Assembly (NCBI RefSeq): GCF_009755815.1
Contig: NZ_WRPK01000006.1
Location: forward strand, 1 to 64,000
DNA length: 64,000 bases
Reading direction: 5' to 3'
Source of the DNA: Flavisphingomonas formosensis
Lineage (GTDB): Bacteria > Pseudomonadota > Alphaproteobacteria > Sphingomonadales > Sphingomonadaceae
Of this stretch, positions 61,472 to 64,000 are shown piece after piece. The position numbers and the translations under genes were made by a program. The first letter of the stretch is position 1; every line of letters starts with the position of its first letter. Under the pieces are notes generated by a model. That model was not told the origin of the DNA. It did not search any database and worked only from the letters and a program-made list of their open reading frames with translations.

Positions 61472-63052
61472 TCATGCGAGATCGGCCGCGGCCAGATAGC
61501 CGGACATGCCGCCGAGGCCGGGGCCCGGATGTGTCGAGGCACCGATATGGTAGAGGCGGTCGATCGGCGTGCGGTGATTGCCGGGCGTGGCGAACGGGCG
61601 CCACAGCATGAACTGGTCGATCGAGCAGAGCCCGCCATAAGGATCGCCGTCGACGAGGTTTATGTTCAGCCGGGCGAGATCCGCGGGGCTGATGACGTGG
61701 CGGCCGAGGATCGAGCGGTCGAGATTGGGGATCAGCGCCGAGAGGCGAGCCACTATCCGGTCCGCATAGGCCTCGCGCACGGCTTCGGTCCAGCGGCCGT
61801 CGGCGGGAATCTCGATCTCGCCGGCGGCGTCGCCGCGCAGTTCGCCGTCGCGCGGCAGCTCCTGGAGCTGGATCCAGAAAATCCATCGGCCTTCCGGCGC
61901 GCGGCTGGGATCGAGCGCAATCGGCTGCGCGACCACGATCGTGCCCTGTTGGGGCAGCAATCCCCGCTCGGCCTCGTTCACTGCCTGTGAAACGCCGTCG
62001 AGGCCATCGGTCAGGTGCAGCATCGCGACCTTGCCCAGCGTCGGATCCGGCCAGGCCGGCGGTTCGGACAGGGCGAGATGGATCTGCATCTCGCCGCGGC
62101 CATAACGGAAGCGGGCGGCATCTGCCTGGGTTTCGGGTGGCACGGCGTGCCGGGGGAGCAGGCGGCCGTAAAGCTGGGTGGGCGTCACCGAGGCGACGAC
62201 GGCGCGGCGCGCGCGGATCGTCTCTCCGCCTGCAAGGATCACTCCCGTCGCGCGGCCCCGTTCGACGAGGATCCGCTCCACGTCGGTGCCGGTGCGCAGC
62301 TCGCCGCCGCATTCCTCGATCAACGCCCGGAAGCCGGCAACGATGCGGTCGCTGCCGCCGGCTACCATCGGTGCGCCGGCCTGCTCCAGCGAGAACAGGA
62401 CGAGGCGGTTCATCAGTGCCGAAGCCGCGCTCTCCGGAGACAGGCCGACATGCAGCACCCAGGGCGCGAACAGCCCGCGCGAGACCGGCGAGCGAAAGGC
62501 GCCGGCCAGCCAGTCGCGGGCCGATCCCATCGCTTCCCCGAAGAAGCGCGCGAGGCCGGCAAGGCCGCGGCGCCGCGCCTCGCCCGCGAGCAGGCGGACC
62601 GTGCGCCAGGACCAGAGCGCGTTTCCGAGCAGTCCGAAGATCAGCGGCGCGCCGCGTTCGATCTCGGCCATCGCCGCGCGATAGGCGTCGCCGTCGCCGG
62701 GTGCGAGCACATCGAAGGCGGCTGCATTGGCCGATCGGTCGGTGCGGAAGATGAAGGCGCGGCCGTCCGGCAGCAACGTTGCGGTGGGCGTGTCCGTGTT
62801 CACGAAGCGGACGCCGTGGCGGGCGAGCGCAGGACCGAGTTCGGCGAAATGGGGGGCGGTGACGAACAGCGGATAAAGGGTGGAAAGGGTATCGTGCCGG
62901 AAACCGGGCAGCGTCAGCTCCTCGGTGCGGATGCAGCCGCCGGCCAGCGCATTGCGCTCGAGCAGCAGCACGCGCTTGCCGCGCAAGCCGAGCATCGCGC
63001 CGCACACCAGCGCGTTGATGCCGCTGCCGACGATGACGACGTCCGGTTCCAT
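61472..63052 (-). CDS. phytoene desaturase-like FAD-dependent oxidoreductase
   Basis: A 526-residue flavoprotein. The N-terminal dinucleotide motif is VVIVGSGINALVCGAMLGLR followed by GKRVLLLERNALAGGCIRTE, and the C-terminal FAD contact is HIGASTHPGPGLGGMSGYLA. This layout is that of the phytoene desaturase / PYROXD2 group, which dehydrogenates or isomerises lipophilic substrates. No other carotenoid gene (crtB, crtE, crtY) is adjacent, so a carotenoid role is doubtful. The ATG is at 63052; a GTG two codons earlier is possible. It stands between an SDR and an MFS transporter in one operon. Confidence 0.83.
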   Translation of the reverse strand: MEPDVVIVGSGINALVCGAMLGLRGKRVLLLERNALAGGCIRTEELTLPGFRHDTLSTLYPLFVTAPHFAELGPALARHGVRFVNTDTPTATLLPDGRAFIFRTDRSANAAAFDVLAPGDGDAYRAAMAEIERGAPLIFGLLGNALWSWRTVRLLAGEARRRGLAGLARFFGEAMGSARDWLAGAFRSPVSRGLFAPWVLHVGLSPESAASALMNRLVLFSLEQAGAPMVAGGSDRIVAGFRALIEECGGELRTGTDVERILVERGRATGVILAGGETIRARRAVVASVTPTQLYGRLLPRHAVPPETQADAARFRYGRGEMQIHLALSEPPAWPDPTLGKVAMLHLTDGLDGVSQAVNEAERGLLPQQGTIVVAQPIALDPSRAPEGRWIFWIQLQELPRDGELRGDAAGEIEIPADGRWTEAVREAYADRIVARLSALIPNLDRSILGRHVISPADLARLNINLVDGDPYGGLCSIDQFMLWRPFATPGNHRTPIDRLYHIGASTHPGPGLGGMSGYLAAADLA

Positions 63053-63061
63053 CGGCACGGC

Positions 63062-63853
63062 TCAGCCCTGCGCCATCAGCAGCGGCATCAGCGGGATGCG
63101 CCGTTCCGGCCCGAGAATGGCGTAGCCGCCGTCCACATTGGTCTCGCTTCCAGTCATGTAGGATGCGGCGTCGGATGCGACGAAGGCGACGACGTTGGCG
63201 ACCTCGGCGGCGTCGGCAACGCGGCCGAGCAGATTGAGATCGGCCGCGACGGCGTCGGCATGGGCACGATCGCCGGAAGTCAGCCCATCGAACGGATCCG
63301 ACCAGATGTGGCCGAGCGTCACCATGTTCACACGAATGCCGTCGGCCGCGTAGTCGAGCGCCTGCGCCTTGGAGAGGTGGCGTAGTGTTGCCTTGGACAC
63401 CGGATAGGCCCAGCGGCCGACATGCGGCACCAGCCCCGAGATGGAGCCGATATTGATGATATTGCCCCGCGTTGCGGCGAGATGCGGCCGCGCGATCTCA
63501 CCCAGTATCGCGGCGGAAACGGCGTTGACGTTCAGCGTGTCGAGCCATGTCCGGCGCGCCGTCGCGGGGCCGTCGTCACCATAGGAACAGGCATTGTTGA
63601 CGACGATGTCGAGCCGGCCGAACGTGGCGATCGCCGCGCCGACGAGCGTTTCGAGCGCGGCATCGTCGGTGATGTCGGTGGCGACGAAACGGGCGCGGTC
63701 GCCGAGTTCCGCCGCGATCACGTCGCCCTTCGCGGCGCTGCGCGCGGCGATCATCACGGCGGCGCCGTCGGCGTGCAGCTTGCGGGAAATGGCGGCGCCG
63801 ATCGAGGCGGCACCGCCGGTCACGATCGCGACCTTGCCGGCGAGTGGGGTCAT
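63062..63853 (-). CDS. SDR-family oxidoreductase
   Basis: A 263-residue short-chain dehydrogenase. The cofactor motif is VAIVTGGAASIGAAISRKLH, the NNAC motif is LDIVVNNACSYGDDG, the active serine is in IINIGSISGLVPHV, and the YxxxK pair is in RWAYPVSKATLRHL. The C-terminus MTGSETNVDGGYAILG is usual for the family. The ATG overlaps the stop of the upstream gene (ATGA). It probably oxidises a hydroxyl of the compound handled by the FAD enzyme; the substrate is not known. Confidence 0.87.
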   Translation of the reverse strand: MTPLAGKVAIVTGGAASIGAAISRKLHADGAAVMIAARSAAKGDVIAAELGDRARFVATDITDDAALETLVGAAIATFGRLDIVVNNACSYGDDGPATARRTWLDTLNVNAVSAAILGEIARPHLAATRGNIINIGSISGLVPHVGRWAYPVSKATLRHLSKAQALDYAADGIRVNMVTLGHIWSDPFDGLTSGDRAHADAVAADLNLLGRVADAAEVANVVAFVASDAASYMTGSETNVDGGYAILGPERRIPLMPLLMAQG

Positions 63854-64000
63854 GCGGCTTGTCCTTGGCTGGCGCGGTGCTGCGGCCGCGAAGTCACGCC
63901 ATGGCGGCGCATCAGCCGGGGCAGCAACCCGGCATAGTCGGCGGCGTCGATGGCGACGAACCAATGTTTGAGGCGGGTGGAAAGCGGCAGCTTGAGATCC
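63850..64000 (-). CDS. unknown protein, C-terminal 49 residues only (cut by window edge)
   Basis: The frame enters from beyond the window, reads LSTRLKHWFVAIDAADYAGL and ends TSRPQHRASQGQAA, with its stop overlapping the SDR start (ATGA). It belongs to the same leftward operon. With so little of the protein I cannot name a family. The rich set of basic residues near the end suggests a soluble protein tail. Confidence 0.7.
   Translation of the reverse strand, partial: DLKLPLSTRLKHWFVAIDAADYAGLLPRLMRRHGVTSRPQHRASQGQAA

Noticed and set aside
61472-63052. Carotenoid biosynthesis cluster
   Set aside because: Only the desaturase-like fold is present. No crtB, crtE or crtY-like gene is adjacent, and the neighbours are an SDR and an MFS transporter.

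Overview
The window looks like a chromosomal segment of a sphingomonad-type alphaproteobacterium. The base composition is GC-rich, there are two large TonB-dependent receptors of the sphingomonad type, a UrcA-family and a DUF5818-like small protein, and a mannonate dehydratase of the ManD (enolase-superfamily) type. Short overlapping operons with ATGA or GTGA junctions are common. No rRNA, tRNA, CRISPR array or replication origin was seen. Assignments come from reading motifs, gene lengths and gene order; no database search was possible.

Region 1 (about 0.4-20.2 kb) is a hexuronide utilisation locus. It holds two MFS hexuronate-type transporters, a TonB-dependent receptor, an exported alpha/beta hydrolase, an exported GH2 beta-glucuronidase, GlpK and GlpD, a GntR/FadR-type regulator (UxuR-like), fructuronate reductase, glucuronate isomerase, ManD, 2-keto-3-deoxygluconate kinase and a cytoplasmic GH31 glycosidase. 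Together they would convert a glucuronide to 2-keto-3-deoxy-6-phosphogluconate; the KDPG aldolase is not in the window. Four copies of an 11-bp near-palindrome, TGGYCNRGCCA in one orientation, sit in the three divergent promoter regions, including the one for glpK/glpD. This suggests one regulon and a glycerol-containing glucuronide as a possible substrate.

Region 2 (about 20.2-28.1 kb) is scarred by mobile elements. It contains a decayed HlyC-like toxin-activating acyltransferase with four apparent single-base deletions and a possible RTX-type C-terminal tail before it, an intact-looking IS3-family (IS407-group) element, a three-gene molybdenum hydroxylase operon (cytochrome c, 2Fe-2S subunit, molybdopterin subunit) and a dead IS5-type transposase N-terminus. 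Region 3 (28.2-30.2 kb) is glnK-amtB behind a near-perfect sigma-54 promoter with an NtrC-like site, ending in a strong terminator.

Region 4 (30.4-40.7 kb) has a YegD-like Hsp70 protein and most corrin-ring genes of the aerobic cobalamin pathway: cobF, B, M, E, L, K, J, I, H, G, with a cobalamin riboswitch before cobG. cobK is inverted and its start overlaps that of cobL. Region 5 (40.7-52.3 kb) is mixed housekeeping: an SDR, a diguanylate cyclase, an L,D-transpeptidase lipoprotein, UrcA, a ketopantoate reductase-like protein, a crotonase, isocitrate lyase, small stress-type proteins and a WYL regulator.

Region 6 (52.5-64.0 kb) is the least familiar part: a TonB-dependent receptor, a divergent TrpA-like TIM barrel, an FGGY sugar kinase, an AraC regulator, a TrpB-like protein that has lost the PLP-binding lysine and other catalytic residues, a second TrpA-like protein, and a convergent operon of an MFS transporter, a phytoene-desaturase-like FAD oxidoreductase, an SDR and a gene cut by the window edge. 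I infer an uncharacterised catabolic or modification pathway built on tryptophan-synthase-like folds.
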